DNA of 64,000 nucleotides from Pontibacter flavimaris. Lineage in GTDB: Bacteria; Bacteroidota; Bacteroidia; Cytophagales; Hymenobacteraceae. The stretch is from contig NZ_LVWA01000003.1 of assembly GCF_001907195.1 (NCBI RefSeq), positions 1-64,000 on the forward strand, read 5' to 3'. The position numbers and the translations under genes were made by a program. Positions within the stretch are counted from its first letter, which is position 1, and every line of letters begins with the position of its first letter. Below the pieces are notes generated by a model. That model was given only the letters and a program-made list of their open reading frames with translations. It searched no databases and was not told the origin of the DNA. This document shows, piece by piece, positions 17,577 to 26,619 of the stretch.

Positions 17577-19267
17577 CGGAGCAGAACAAGAGCAAACGAG
17601 GCCGCGATATTCTGACGTTCCTGGCCTCGGTGGCAGGCATCATACTTTTGAACGTACTGGCTGCCAACTATTTCTTCCGCCTCGACCTGACGGAGGACAA
17701 GCGCTATACCATAGCTCCGGTAACGAAGCAGATGCTGGGCAACCTGCAGCAGGAGGTGGTGGTGGATGTATACCTGGAGGGCGATTTTCCGGCCGGCTTC
17801 AAGCGACTGCAGCAGTCGGTGCGTGAGACGCTGGATGAGTTCCGCATTTACGCCGGCGGCAACCTACGCTACAACTTCATCGACCCTACGGAGATTACGG
17901 ATGAGCAGCAGCGAAACGAGTTTTATACTTCGCTGGCGCAGAAGGGCATCATGCCCACCAACCTGCGGGCCACCGAGGATGGCAAACAAGTAGAACGCCT
18001 GGTGTTTCCGGGCGCCGTGGTCAGGTATAACGGCAAAGAAGCAGCCGTGAACCTGCTGAAGGGCAACCTGGCTGCCTCCTCGGATGAGCGCCTGAACCAG
18101 TCGGTGGAGGGCGTGGAGTATGAACTGGCTTCGGCCATCCGAAAGCTGGCGTTCCAGGGCGGCAAGATCATCGGCTATATTGAGGGGCATGGCGAACTGG
18201 AGCAGTTGCAGGTAGCAGATCTGGTGGGATCGCTGGGGGAGTACTACCGCGTGGCGCGTGGCGAGCTTGCACAGCTACCAATGGCCTCGCTGGAGAAGCT
18301 GGACCTGATCATTGTGGCCAAGCCGGTAAGAGCTTTTTCGGAGGCCGACAAGTATAAAATAGACCAGTTCATCATGAAAGGCGGCAAGGCCGTTTTCTTT
18401 GTGGACCCGATGAACGCCAACATGGACAGCGTGGGGGCAGGGGGGATGTTTGCACTGCCTTATAACCTGAACCTCGACGACCTGCTGTTCCGCTACGGCC
18501 TGCGCCTCAACCCGAACCTGATCATGGACCTGAACTCGGGCTTTATTCCGTTGGTAACCGGCTACATGGGCGACAAGCCGCAGACCGAGATGGTGAACTG
18601 GCGCTTTTACCCCCTGCTCAACAACTTCAGCGAGCACCCCATCACGCGTAACCTCGATGCCGTTTACTCCAGGTTCGTGAGCACGATCGATACCGTGAAA
18701 GCCGAGGGCATCCGTAAAACGCCGCTGGTTTATACTTCTACCTACTCCCGCATTATGGAGGCGCCGGTGCCGCTGACGCTGGAGGAAGCCCGTATGGAGG
18801 TGAACCCGCAGCAGTACCAGGCTGGGAAGCAGCCGGTGGGATACCTGTTGGAGGGCAAGTTTACCTCCTTGTTCCGCAACCGCCGGGCACCCGAGGGGGT
18901 GGATGATGCGCAGGTGCAGGAGCAGGGCGTGGAGACCAAGATTGCTGTTTTCTCGGACGGCGACCTGGTACGCAACGACGTGAACCCAAGAACCGGGCAG
19001 GCCTATGAACTGGGTTTTGACAGGTTTAACAACGTAACCTTTGCCAACAAGGAGCTGGCCCTGAATACCATCCACTATTTGCTGGATGCCGAGGGGCTGA
19101 TAAACGTGCGCAGCAAGGAGATTGCCTTACGGCCGCTGGATAAAGTGCGCGTGCGGGAGGAGAAAACCTACTGGCAACTGCTGAACCTGGTTGCCCCGAT
19201 CGTGCTGCTGGGCGTGTTTGGCGTAGCGCGTTACTACCTGCGCAAGCGCAAGTATGAGCGCTTTTAA
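17570..19267 (+). CDS. gldG: Gliding-motility ABC transporter substrate-binding protein GldG
   Basis: 565 residues. One membrane helix at about 15-36, a long periplasmic region with the GldG/ABC-type family fold (ALEKLDLIIVAKPVRAFSEA, FVDPMNA), and a second helix near 537-555 before a basic tail (RKRKYERF). This two-anchor layout is the usual one. Third member of the GldA-GldF-GldG complex; its start codon lies inside the end of gldF. Confidence 0.93.
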   Translation: MVTEQNKSKRGRDILTFLASVAGIILLNVLAANYFFRLDLTEDKRYTIAPVTKQMLGNLQQEVVVDVYLEGDFPAGFKRLQQSVRETLDEFRIYAGGNLRYNFIDPTEITDEQQRNEFYTSLAQKGIMPTNLRATEDGKQVERLVFPGAVVRYNGKEAAVNLLKGNLAASSDERLNQSVEGVEYELASAIRKLAFQGGKIIGYIEGHGELEQLQVADLVGSLGEYYRVARGELAQLPMASLEKLDLIIVAKPVRAFSEADKYKIDQFIMKGGKAVFFVDPMNANMDSVGAGGMFALPYNLNLDDLLFRYGLRLNPNLIMDLNSGFIPLVTGYMGDKPQTEMVNWRFYPLLNNFSEHPITRNLDAVYSRFVSTIDTVKAEGIRKTPLVYTSTYSRIMEAPVPLTLEEARMEVNPQQYQAGKQPVGYLLEGKFTSLFRNRRAPEGVDDAQVQEQGVETKIAVFSDGDLVRNDVNPRTGQAYELGFDRFNNVTFANKELALNTIHYLLDAEGLINVRSKEIALRPLDKVRVREEKTYWQLLNLVAPIVLLGVFGVARYYLRKRKYERF

Positions 19268-19340
19268 AATTATCTGCCTATAACATAGCCTGCCGCAAAA
19301 AAGGAGTGACGAAAGGCTTAGGAGAAAAACGAAATATTTT

Positions 19341-19348
19341 TAACTTTG
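19341..19348 (+). promoter_or_regulatory. -7 element of the dnaN promoter
   Basis: TAACTTTG, exact TAnnTTTG, giving a start site near 19352 and a leader of about 22 bases. No good TTTG at -33. Confidence 0.5.
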
Positions 19349-19374
19349 CCTAAATAACATTATAGGTATACATA

Positions 19375-20499
19375 ATGAAATTCATCGTCTCTTCCTCTGC
19401 TCTCCTGAAGCAGCTATCCAGCATAAATGGTGTGGTAACCAATAACCCGGTTGTACCTATCCTTGAGAACTTCCTCTTCGAGATCAACAACAGCAAGCTC
19501 ACCATCACAGCCAGCGATCTGGAAACTTCCATGATCACCGAACTGCCGGTGGAGGCGAAGGAGAACGGCCGTATCGCCGCTCCCGCCAAAATCCTGCTGG
19601 AGACGCTGAAGAACCTGCCGGACCAGCCGGTAACCTTCACGATTGACGAGGAGACGTATACCATCGAGATCAGCTCCGCCAATGGCCGTTACAAGCTGTC
19701 TGGCGAGAACGCTACGGATTTCCCGCGCGTGCCTTCGGTGCAGGGTGGCAACTCGATCGATATTCCTTCTAACGTGCTGGCAAGAGCCATCAACAAGACC
19801 ATTTTCGCGGTGAGCAACGATGAGCTTCGCCCGGCGATGACGGGTATCTTCGTGCAGCTGCGCAACGAGAACGTTACCTTTGTAGCCACAGACGGCCACC
19901 GCCTGCTGCGTTACCGTCGCACCGACGTGGGAACAGCCCAGGAGGCATCCATCATCGTGCCGCGCAAGGCTTTTACACTTCTGAAGTCCACACTACCTTC
20001 TGAGGCCACGGCTGTGCGCATGGAGTTCAACCAGTCCAACGCTTTCTTCAGCTTCGACAATATCCGCATGATCTGCCGCCTGATAGACGAGCGCTACCCG
20101 GACTATGAGAATGTGATTCCGGTGCAGAACCCGAACAAACTGGTGATTGAGCGGGCCGACCTGCTGAGCTCTGTGAAGCGTATCTCCATTTACTCCAACA
20201 AAACCACGCACCAGATTCGCCTGAAGCTGTCTGGCTCTGAGCTGCAGGTTTCTGCCGAGGACCTGGACTTCTCGAACGAGGCGAGCGAGCGCCTGACCTG
20301 CGAGTACGACGGGGAGGACATGGAGATTGGTTTCAACGCCAAGTTCCTGATGGAAATGCTGAATAACATCGACTCCGACTCGATCACCTTTGAGCTTTCT
20401 ACCCCGAACCGTGCCGGTCTGCTGATGCCGATCGTGAACGAGGAAGCGGAGGACGTGCTGATGCTGGTGATGCCGGTAATGCTCAACAACTACGTATAG
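19375..20499 (+). CDS. dnaN: DNA polymerase III beta subunit (sliding clamp)
   Basis: 374 residues, the normal clamp length, with three tandem clamp domains of about 120 residues each. Diagnostic stretches are ATDGHRLLRY (about 163-172), the second-domain IVPRKAF region, and the C-terminal NNIDSDSITFEL...MLVMPVMLN, which forms the partner-binding pocket. It encircles DNA and tethers polymerase. It is not next to dnaA or gyrB in this window. It has no AAGTATA word inside but is followed directly by AAGTATACTT (20508). Confidence 0.97.
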   Translation: MKFIVSSSALLKQLSSINGVVTNNPVVPILENFLFEINNSKLTITASDLETSMITELPVEAKENGRIAAPAKILLETLKNLPDQPVTFTIDEETYTIEISSANGRYKLSGENATDFPRVPSVQGGNSIDIPSNVLARAINKTIFAVSNDELRPAMTGIFVQLRNENVTFVATDGHRLLRYRRTDVGTAQEASIIVPRKAFTLLKSTLPSEATAVRMEFNQSNAFFSFDNIRMICRLIDERYPDYENVIPVQNPNKLVIERADLLSSVKRISIYSNKTTHQIRLKLSGSELQVSAEDLDFSNEASERLTCEYDGEDMEIGFNAKFLMEMLNNIDSDSITFELSTPNRAGLLMPIVNEEAEDVLMLVMPVMLNNYV

Positions 20500-20519
20500 T
20501 ATAAGTATACTTATTGATA

Positions 20520-20554
20520 CAGGAAAGGCGGGCCGCAGTGGCTCGCCTTTCCTG
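20520..20554 (+). terminator. Terminator of dnaN
   Basis: 11-bp stem CAGGAAAGGCG (20520-20530) with CGCCTTTCCTG (20544-20554), then TTTTATACTTT. A palindromic AAGTATACTT lies just upstream. Confidence 0.85.
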
Positions 20555-20617
20555 TTTTATACTTTGCCATACTTGCAGGAAGCAAGGCGGCTGTTATACT
20601 TTCAGGTAGAGCAGCAG

Positions 20618-21664
20618 CTATTTCACACGCCTTACCTGAATGAACACCGGGAAATGATCGGAGTAGCCGCCTAAGTATACGGTGCCGCTGTAGGTGCTTC
20701 TGGGAGCTTCCTTGAACTTGCCCAACGTATACTTTATTGTCACCGGGTCATAGATCTTGGCTGATCCCCGCACATACTCCAGACCCGCCTTCGGGTCTAT
20801 AAACGATTTGGATACCATCACCTGGTCCAGCATCTGGAAATCGCCGCGGTAGGCATAGCTGCCCAGGCCATTTACAAAGGAGATGAAGTGGGTGTTGAAG
20901 AGTTCCTCGTTGTAGGCGGGGTTTGGGCGGCCGGTGGCCTTCAGCGTCTGCTGCAGTACGTCGGAACGCGGCTCCGCGTCGAAGTCTCCCATCACAATGA
21001 TCTTCGCGTTAGGGTCGGCCTTCTGCTGCTTATCGATCTCCTGGCGCAGGGTGGCCGCGGCTGCCTGCAGGCGGCTCTCATCCTGCCTTCCGCGGCCTGT
21101 GCGGCCACGGGGTGGCCAGTGGTTCACATAAATGGTGACCAGTTCGCCCTGCAGCTCCCCCTTTACCTGCAGGATATCCCTGGAAGTATAACCCCGCTCC
21201 TTAAAGTTGATCTTGATGTACTGCGTGGAGGTAGGCTTGAAAAACCTTGCTTTGTAAAGCAGGGCGATGTCCAGGCCCTGCTCATCGGCCATGTCGCGGT
21301 GGATGACGCTGTAACCGAGCTTGCGCAGGGGGGAGGTGGCCAGCAGGTCGTCGAGCACCTGGCGGTTCTCAATTTCGCCCAGGCCTATAATGGCCGGGCC
21401 GTTGTTCCCGCCAATGCCCGCAATAACGGTGGCGATGTTGGTGAGTTTCTTTGCATACCGCTCCTGTGTCCATGCCATTTCTCCGTCCGGGGTGAAGGGA
21501 TCATCATTGGTTTTCGGGTCATCTTTGGTGTCGAAAAACTTCTCTGTATTGTAAAAGGCAATGGTGTGCAGCCTCCCATTTTTAGACGGTATAGGCAGTT
21601 TGGCACATCCGGCAAGGGTGAGGATGGTAAAAAAGAGAAAGAGGGTTTTAAATCCGTGGCGCAT
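20618..21664 (-). CDS. Endonuclease/exonuclease/phosphatase-family lipoprotein
   Basis: 348 residues from the ATG at 21664, chosen because it begins a proper lipoprotein signal (lipobox LAGC, Cys20); an ATG at 21685 adds seven residues. The body is the EEP (DNase I-like) fold: FYNTEKFFDTKDDP near the start (metal-binding Asn/Glu), GLGEIENRQVLDDL, VNHWPPRGRTGR with the catalytic His region, MGDFDAEPRS and a final YSDHFPVFIQV (Asp-His). All catalytic positions seem present, so it is probably an active secreted nuclease or phosphodiesterase tethered to a membrane. The substrate is unknown. Confidence 0.85.
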   Translation of the reverse strand: MRHGFKTLFLFFTILTLAGCAKLPIPSKNGRLHTIAFYNTEKFFDTKDDPKTNDDPFTPDGEMAWTQERYAKKLTNIATVIAGIGGNNGPAIIGLGEIENRQVLDDLLATSPLRKLGYSVIHRDMADEQGLDIALLYKARFFKPTSTQYIKINFKERGYTSRDILQVKGELQGELVTIYVNHWPPRGRTGRGRQDESRLQAAAATLRQEIDKQQKADPNAKIIVMGDFDAEPRSDVLQQTLKATGRPNPAYNEELFNTHFISFVNGLGSYAYRGDFQMLDQVMVSKSFIDPKAGLEYVRGSAKIYDPVTIKYTLGKFKEAPRSTYSGTVYLGGYSDHFPVFIQVRRVK

Positions 21665-21737
21665 CGCGTAACTTTGTGCTGTCATAATTTATAAGCATAT
21701 TACGAGAACACTATACAATAAAGTTTAAATTGAGCTC

Positions 21738-22091
21738 ATGAAGAAGTCAGAAATATACTTTAGCATTGCCCTGGACGATAACCGCATTCCGGAGGCTATC
21801 AGTTGGCGGGCCACGGATGCCGGTGATAAGATACACTTTGCCAAGGCCATCAACATCTCCTTATGGGACCGCGATGAGGCGGGCACGATGAAGATTGACC
21901 TCTGGACAAAGGACATGCCCGTGGACGAGATGAAGTACTTCTACATCGATACCATGGGTGCCATGGCACAAAGCATCGCCACTGCCACCAACGATCAGGC
22001 CATGGCCCAGAAAATACGCGCGCTCTGCCAGGAACTGAACGAGCACGTGGAGCAGGACCGCCAGAAGAACGATCCGAACGCGGCGAAATAA
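21738..22091 (+). CDS. gldC: Gliding motility protein GldC
   Basis: 117 residues, no signal peptide, strongly resembling GldC (MKKSEIYFSIALDDNRIPE, WDRDEAGTMKIDLWTKDM, DEMKYFYIDTMG). GldC is a small cytoplasmic protein that supports gliding efficiency in flavobacteria rather than being essential. Here it is unlinked to the gldA-F-G operon, 2.5 kb upstream. Single gene ending in a bidirectional terminator. It is transcribed divergently from the EEP lipoprotein gene. Confidence 0.92.
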   Translation: MKKSEIYFSIALDDNRIPEAISWRATDAGDKIHFAKAINISLWDRDEAGTMKIDLWTKDMPVDEMKYFYIDTMGAMAQSIATATNDQAMAQKIRALCQELNEHVEQDRQKNDPNAAK

Positions 22092-22102
22092 AATTGCCGC
22101 AA

Positions 22103-22160
22103 AGTATAAAAACAGCGAAGCCGCTTCAGGATCCTGAAGCGGCTTCGCTGTTTTTATACT
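22103..22160. terminator. Bidirectional terminator, perfect 58-base palindrome
   Basis: Arms 22103-22131 and 22132-22160 are exactly complementary (29 bases each, no loop). The outer part is AGTATAAAAA with TTTTTATACT, and the core is GCCGCTTCAGGA. It serves gldC on plus and the converging gene at 22195 on minus. Confidence 0.92.
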
Positions 22161-22194
22161 AGAAATAAACTACTGGAAATGCCTGCAGAACAAA

Positions 22195-22650
22195 TTAGTT
22201 TATACTTACCCTCATATCGCCAGCGTCTGCTTTCACGGAAGAGGCTATACTTCCAGCATTTTGGTTGTTGAGCGAGCCCATGAACTTCTGGTCAACAGTG
22301 CGGTATACATTTCTATCGCCGAAATAATCGTTGTACTGCACCGTGCTCAGCACGTTTTCAAGGAACATGTCGCGCTCGGCGTACACGTTTTTGCAAAGCT
22401 CCTCTACTTTCTGCTGATCGCCGTCAAACTGCTGCTCAATGGCCGTTACCTGCTCCGAAACCTGCAGGTTAATCTCTCTTATTTTCTTAGCTTGATAGTT
22501 GTTCAGACGCAGTTGCTTGATCATCTCGTCCGAAAGATGCTGTGCTCTGGCTGTTACCACCGCTTTTGACTTAGCAGACTTATCTCCGGTAGCCTTCGCT
22601 GCGAACACACATCCAAACATCATGCAAATCATTACCAATAGCTTTTTCAT
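22195..22650 (-). CDS. Small secreted helical protein, Spy/CpxP-like
   Basis: 151 residues with a Sec signal peptide (MKKLLVMICMMFGCVFAAKA, cleavage near 20). The rest is charged and helical: SDEMIKQLRLNNYQAKKIRE followed by AIEQQFDGDQQKVEELCKNV, the two-helix pattern of periplasmic Spy/CpxP-like proteins in Bacteroidota, though without a clear LTxxQ motif. The function is not established. It ends at the bidirectional terminator shared with gldC. Confidence 0.7.
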   Translation of the reverse strand: MKKLLVMICMMFGCVFAAKATGDKSAKSKAVVTARAQHLSDEMIKQLRLNNYQAKKIREINLQVSEQVTAIEQQFDGDQQKVEELCKNVYAERDMFLENVLSTVQYNDYFGDRNVYRTVDQKFMGSLNNQNAGSIASSVKADAGDMRVSIN

Positions 22651-22780
22651 AATCTTATCTTTTATTATTTTCCTAGTTCTATTTTTGGGTTACTTATACT
22701 TACAACGAGGCAAAAAGGGTAAATAATTCCGATCGCTGTAATTATTTTTTTCTACCTGATATAGTGCAGATACCATGCCA

Positions 22781-22814
22781 AAAAGCCCGTTTAAACCAAA
22801 TTAAACGGGCTTTT
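22781..22814 (-). terminator. Terminator of dcd
   Basis: 14-bp perfect stem AAAAGCCCGTTTAA (22781-22794) with TTAAACGGGCTTTT (22801-22814), loop of 6. On the minus strand it ends in a T-run. A TATACTT word begins right after the arm on plus. Confidence 0.88.
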
Positions 22815-22838
22815 ATACTTGTTCTTCAGCTACTTATA

Positions 22839-23375
22839 CTACCATTTGTTCATCCACATCATAGACTCTACAGGAGCGATGGTGCGGTGGTTATACTTGG
22901 CGTTTTGCTTCTTGTTGTAATAGTTTTCGATGCCGCCCTTCACCTCAAAGTAGATCAGCTGCCCGATCGGCATGCCGTAGTACACGCGTACTTTCTGCGA
23001 TACGGAGATCTCCAGCGTCCAGGTGTTGCAGAAGCCCACGTCGCCTTTGCCGGCGGTGGCGTGGATGTCGATGCCCAGGCGGCCAACGCTTGACTTGCCC
23101 TCCAGAAAGGGCACGTGGGCGTGCGTCTCGGTATACTCCAGCGTGACGCCTAAGTAGAGCTTGCCCGGCTCCAGCACGAAGCCTTCCTCCGGTATCTCGA
23201 AGGTCTCTATCTGGTTGTGCTTGCGGGCGTCCAGCACCTCGTCTTTGTACAGGGCCAGGTAGCGGCCCAGGCGCACGTCGTACGAGTTGGTTCCAAGGCT
23301 GGCGCGGTCAAAAGGCTCTACCAGTATGGTGCCCTTCTCCATCTCCTCCAGTATCTGCTTGTCTGATAAAATCAT
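22839..23375 (-). CDS. dcd: dCTP deaminase
   Basis: 178 residues. Dcd trimers convert dCTP to dUTP, the first step to dUMP for thymidylate. Family signatures are the start MILSDKQILEEMEKG, SLGTNSYDVRLG, FLEGKSSVGRLGIDIHATAG and GDVGFCNTWTLEIS, with the catalytic Glu in the last. A lone gene flanked by terminators on both sides. Confidence 0.95.
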   Translation of the reverse strand: MILSDKQILEEMEKGTILVEPFDRASLGTNSYDVRLGRYLALYKDEVLDARKHNQIETFEIPEEGFVLEPGKLYLGVTLEYTETHAHVPFLEGKSSVGRLGIDIHATAGKGDVGFCNTWTLEISVSQKVRVYYGMPIGQLIYFEVKGGIENYYNKKQNAKYNHRTIAPVESMMWMNKW

Positions 23376-23432
23376 GTTGGTGGGTTGTTAGGATTGTAAA
23401 AGTAAGGAGAAGCGTGCTATGTTTCAAGCATT

Positions 23433-23483
23433 CTAAAGCAAAAGCGGCAGCACTCGTGTCAAGTGCTGCCGCTTTTGCTTTAG
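23433..23483 (-). terminator. Terminator of hemL
   Basis: Perfect 22-base arms 23433-23454 and 23462-23483 with a 7-base loop. On the minus strand the arm ends in GCTTTTGCTTTAG, a weak T-tract. It lies 13 bases past the hemL stop. Confidence 0.85.
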
Positions 23484-23495
23484 CTTCCGAACAGC

Positions 23496-24794
23496 TTATC
23501 CTTGAACAGCTTCCTGAAGCGCCTCGAAGTTAGCCTGCACATACTGCTCCACCAACTCGTTGGTAATGGCTGCGGATACGAACAGCGTCTCGTACTGTGA
23601 GGGCGCCAGGTACACGCCGCGCTGCAGCATGGCATTAAAGTAGCGCCCAAACACAGCCGTATCCGATGCCTTGGCCGTATCGAAATCATACACAGGTTGC
23701 TCGGTAAAGAAGATACTGAACATGGACCCGACGCGGTTGATGGTATAGTTTAGCCCCAGCTGCTGCATGTTCTGCTGCATCCCTGCCACCATGCTGGCGC
23801 TGGTCTGCTCCAGTTGCGTGTATACTTCCGGGTGCTCTTTCAGGTAAGTCAGCATGGCCATACCCGCCGCCATGGCTATCGGGTTACCCGATAGCGTGCC
23901 AGCCTGGTATACCGGTCCGGCAGGAGCCACACAGTCCATGATCTCCTTCTTGCCGCCATAGGCCCCCACCGGCATGCCGCCCCCAATGATCTTGCCCATC
24001 GTGCTCATATCCGGCTTTACGCCGTATAGCTGCTGGGCGCCGCCCGCCGAAAGCCTGAAGCCGGTCATCACTTCATCGAAGATCAGCACGATGCCTTCTT
24101 TGTCGCAGATGCTGCGCAGGCCCTGCAGGAAGCCTTCTGCTGGCGTAACCAGGCCCATGTTGCCCGCCACCGGCTCCAGGATAATAGCCGCGATCTGGCC
24201 CTTGTTGGCGTCCACCAGCGCCTGTACGGCTTCCAGGTTATTATAAGGGGCCGTCAGTGTATCGTTGGCGGTGCCCTTGGTCACGCCCGGGCTGTCCGGA
24301 ACACCCAGCGTAATGGCGCCACTGCCCGCCGAGATCAGGAACGAGTCCCCGTGACCGTGGTAGCAGCCCTCGAACTTGATGATCTTGTCGCGGCCCGTAA
24401 AGCCACGCGCCACCCGGATGGCCGACATAGTTGCCTCCGTGCCGGAGTTCACCATGCGCACCTTCTCTATACTTGGCATCATACTTACGATCAGCTCCGC
24501 GATCTCCACTTCCTTGCGGGTAGGCGCGCCGAACGACAGGGAGTTAGGAATGGCTTTGGCCACCGCTTCATTCACCACTTCCGCCGCGTGGCCCAGGATC
24601 ATTGGCCCCCAGGAGTTGATCAGGTCGATGTAGCGGTTGCCGTCCTCATCAAACATGTAGGGCCCTTTGGCAGAAACCATGAAACGCGGGTTACCGCCTA
24701 CGGCTCTGAAAGCGCGAACAGGGGAGTTTACCCCGCCCGGAATGGAGTGCTGGGCGCGCTGAAACAGTTCTTCGCTTATAGGTGCATGTATCAT
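23496..24794 (-). CDS. hemL: Glutamate-1-semialdehyde 2,1-aminomutase
   Basis: 432 residues. This PLP enzyme makes 5-aminolevulinate in the C5 heme pathway. PLP lysine is Lys268 in TMGKIIGGGMPVGA; other marks are SPVRAFRAVGG near 21-31, NSGTEATMSAIRVARG near 115-130, GCYHGHGDSF, and IFDEVMTGFR. Heme made here would also feed the bilin needed by the phytochrome at 4419. It follows the binding-protein gene by 31 bases and likely shares its transcript. Confidence 0.96.
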   Translation of the reverse strand: MIHAPISEELFQRAQHSIPGGVNSPVRAFRAVGGNPRFMVSAKGPYMFDEDGNRYIDLINSWGPMILGHAAEVVNEAVAKAIPNSLSFGAPTRKEVEIAELIVSMMPSIEKVRMVNSGTEATMSAIRVARGFTGRDKIIKFEGCYHGHGDSFLISAGSGAITLGVPDSPGVTKGTANDTLTAPYNNLEAVQALVDANKGQIAAIILEPVAGNMGLVTPAEGFLQGLRSICDKEGIVLIFDEVMTGFRLSAGGAQQLYGVKPDMSTMGKIIGGGMPVGAYGGKKEIMDCVAPAGPVYQAGTLSGNPIAMAAGMAMLTYLKEHPEVYTQLEQTSASMVAGMQQNMQQLGLNYTINRVGSMFSIFFTEQPVYDFDTAKASDTAVFGRYFNAMLQRGVYLAPSQYETLFVSAAITNELVEQYVQANFEALQEAVQG

Positions 24795-24825
24795 AAGTAT
24801 AAAAGTCTTTTGTTAATGTATGTGA

Positions 24826-26520
24826 TTAAAATACCGGGTTCACCACGGTCAGCTCAAGGTTCTCCAGCTTGAGAATAGGGATGTACTGGTTGTCGGGCTG
24901 CAGTTGCTGCTTTTGGTCGGTGTAGCCGATGCCGCCGTAAAACACGCCCGGTTGTACGCCTGCCGTAGCCAGCTGCCCGTTAAACTGCGGGCCGTACTGC
25001 TTCAGCAGCTGCCCAAAGTAAAACAGCATCTCGTACCCCGCGTAGGCATACTGCGAGGGCGGCAGGTTATACGCTGCTCTATACTTTTCGCGAAAGCTCT
25101 TGTTAACAGAGCTCAGCTTATTGACATACTTGGGGCTGATAAAGTATACCTGCAGGTAGTCGAGCTGCTGCAGCGTGATCTGGTTGATGTCGAGCCAGCT
25201 CTCGTAGGTAACCAGTGGCAGCTCCGGCGCTTTGCTCTGCAACAGGCTGGTAGCGTTCATGGCAGCGATCATTTTATCAGAGAACACAGCCAGGTGGCCG
25301 TTTCCGCTTAATTTTAGCTCTCTGAATGCGGCTGCCGTGGCGGAGGCCTCAGCCGGGTTGAACTTCTTGTAGGCGCTCACCTTACCCCCCAGTTGCAGAA
25401 ATTGCTGGCGGTAGTAGTTGGCAAAGTCGGTGTCGGCTTTTGTGTTCTCGTAAAGTATAACCGCCGTTTTGGGAGAGAAGTTCTGGTACGCATAAGTAGC
25501 TGCCTGCCGTGCCTGCGTGGCTACCGACGACTCAAACAGAAAAACGTTGCTGTTGCCGGCGGCCATCTCCACATCCTGCGACAGCGGGTTGATGACGTTG
25601 ATGTTGTGCTGGGCGGCATAGCGGGCGGCCACCTTCGCCGTTGTTTTGTACACCGGCCCGATGATCAGGTCCATACTTTGCATCTCGGGCATATCCAGCA
25701 CGCGCTTCACGCTCAGGGTATCGGCACCGGTATCATAAGTATATAAATTGATATGGATGCCCTGCTGCTGCAGCGAGTCCTGCGCCAGTTTTATACCCGC
25801 ATACATGTCCGTTATGAACTGGCTCTTGCGGGCCGTGGTGGTGTAGTTCTGGTTCAGCTGGAAGGGGAGGAGCAGCGCCACGTCGTAGCCCTGGTTGCTG
25901 AGGGCCTCCTTGCTCAGGTAGCGGTTGCGGTCCAGCTTAAACTCCTGCACCAGGCTCTCCAGCATCTTCCGGTCCTCCGGGCGGTACCATCCTCCAATCA
26001 GTTTATCGGCATAGGTCTGCGCCACTACCTTGTCTGAGCCGAAGCGTCGCATCAGCTGCTCATACTGCGGGCGGTCGTTCAGGCGGGACAGGTAGTATCG
26101 CTTCAGGCCCTCGGCATCGCCCGCCAGCGGCGTGCCCTGCAGTTCCTGCAGCTTGCTCAGGGCGCGCTCATACTCGTTCTGCTCGAACAGCACGTTAGCC
26201 AGCAGGTAAGCGGCATCGGCCATGCCGCCCCAGCGGGGGTGCTTGTTCTGCAACTGTTGCAGCATGTTAGCGGCCTCGCCGGTTTTGCCCGACTTCAGGG
26301 CAGCGAGCGCGTACAGGTAAGAAGCCTCCGGGGCATAGGCGCCGCCCTGGCTGGAAAGCGGCAGAAGTTCTGCCATGGCCAGGTCGTAGCGTTGTTGCTG
26401 TAGCAGCACCTTGCCATTGCTATAGGTGGTGGCCGGGTCTTGTGTCTGCGCCTGAGCGGGCAGGGCCAGGGCACTCAGCAGCGCGAGGCCTGCTATTTTC
26501 TTGCAGATGCTTCTGTTCAT
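24826..26520 (-). CDS. Secreted TPR plus type 1 periplasmic-binding-fold protein (LpoA-like)
   Basis: 564 residues from the ATG at 26520, which gives a clean signal peptide (CKKIAGLALLSALALPAQAQ); the frame extends eight codons upstream. About residues 25-200 are TPR-like helices (NGKVLLQQQRYDLAMAEL, LQQLQNKHPRWGGMADAAYL). About 215-560 is a type 1 solute-binding fold (DVALLLPFQLN, LIIGPVYKTTAKVAA, KTAVILYENTKADTDFANYY, VFSDKMIAAM). That order matches the penicillin-binding-protein activator LpoA, but LpoA is a lipoprotein and no lipobox is present. Amino-acid ABC binding protein is the alternative. It lies between guaA and hemL. Confidence 0.75.
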   Translation of the reverse strand: MNRSICKKIAGLALLSALALPAQAQTQDPATTYSNGKVLLQQQRYDLAMAELLPLSSQGGAYAPEASYLYALAALKSGKTGEAANMLQQLQNKHPRWGGMADAAYLLANVLFEQNEYERALSKLQELQGTPLAGDAEGLKRYYLSRLNDRPQYEQLMRRFGSDKVVAQTYADKLIGGWYRPEDRKMLESLVQEFKLDRNRYLSKEALSNQGYDVALLLPFQLNQNYTTTARKSQFITDMYAGIKLAQDSLQQQGIHINLYTYDTGADTLSVKRVLDMPEMQSMDLIIGPVYKTTAKVAARYAAQHNINVINPLSQDVEMAAGNSNVFLFESSVATQARQAATYAYQNFSPKTAVILYENTKADTDFANYYRQQFLQLGGKVSAYKKFNPAEASATAAAFRELKLSGNGHLAVFSDKMIAAMNATSLLQSKAPELPLVTYESWLDINQITLQQLDYLQVYFISPKYVNKLSSVNKSFREKYRAAYNLPPSQYAYAGYEMLFYFGQLLKQYGPQFNGQLATAGVQPGVFYGGIGYTDQKQQLQPDNQYIPILKLENLELTVVNPVF

Positions 26521-26529
26521 ACTATCATC

Positions 26530-26605
26530 ATACTTAACGGACAAAAGACAAAGGACAAAAGACGCCGGCTGTTACCTGAAAGTCTTTTATCCTTTGTCTC
26601 CTTAT
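26530..26605 (-). repeat. GACAAAGGA inverted repeat in the guaA downstream spacer
   Basis: Iterated GACAAAAG words; 26547-26563 pairs with 26582-26598 at 16 of 17 positions. Same design as the other operon-spacer inverted repeats, but with a different word. Confidence 0.75.
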
Positions 26606-26619
26606 TCATTTATCAAAAA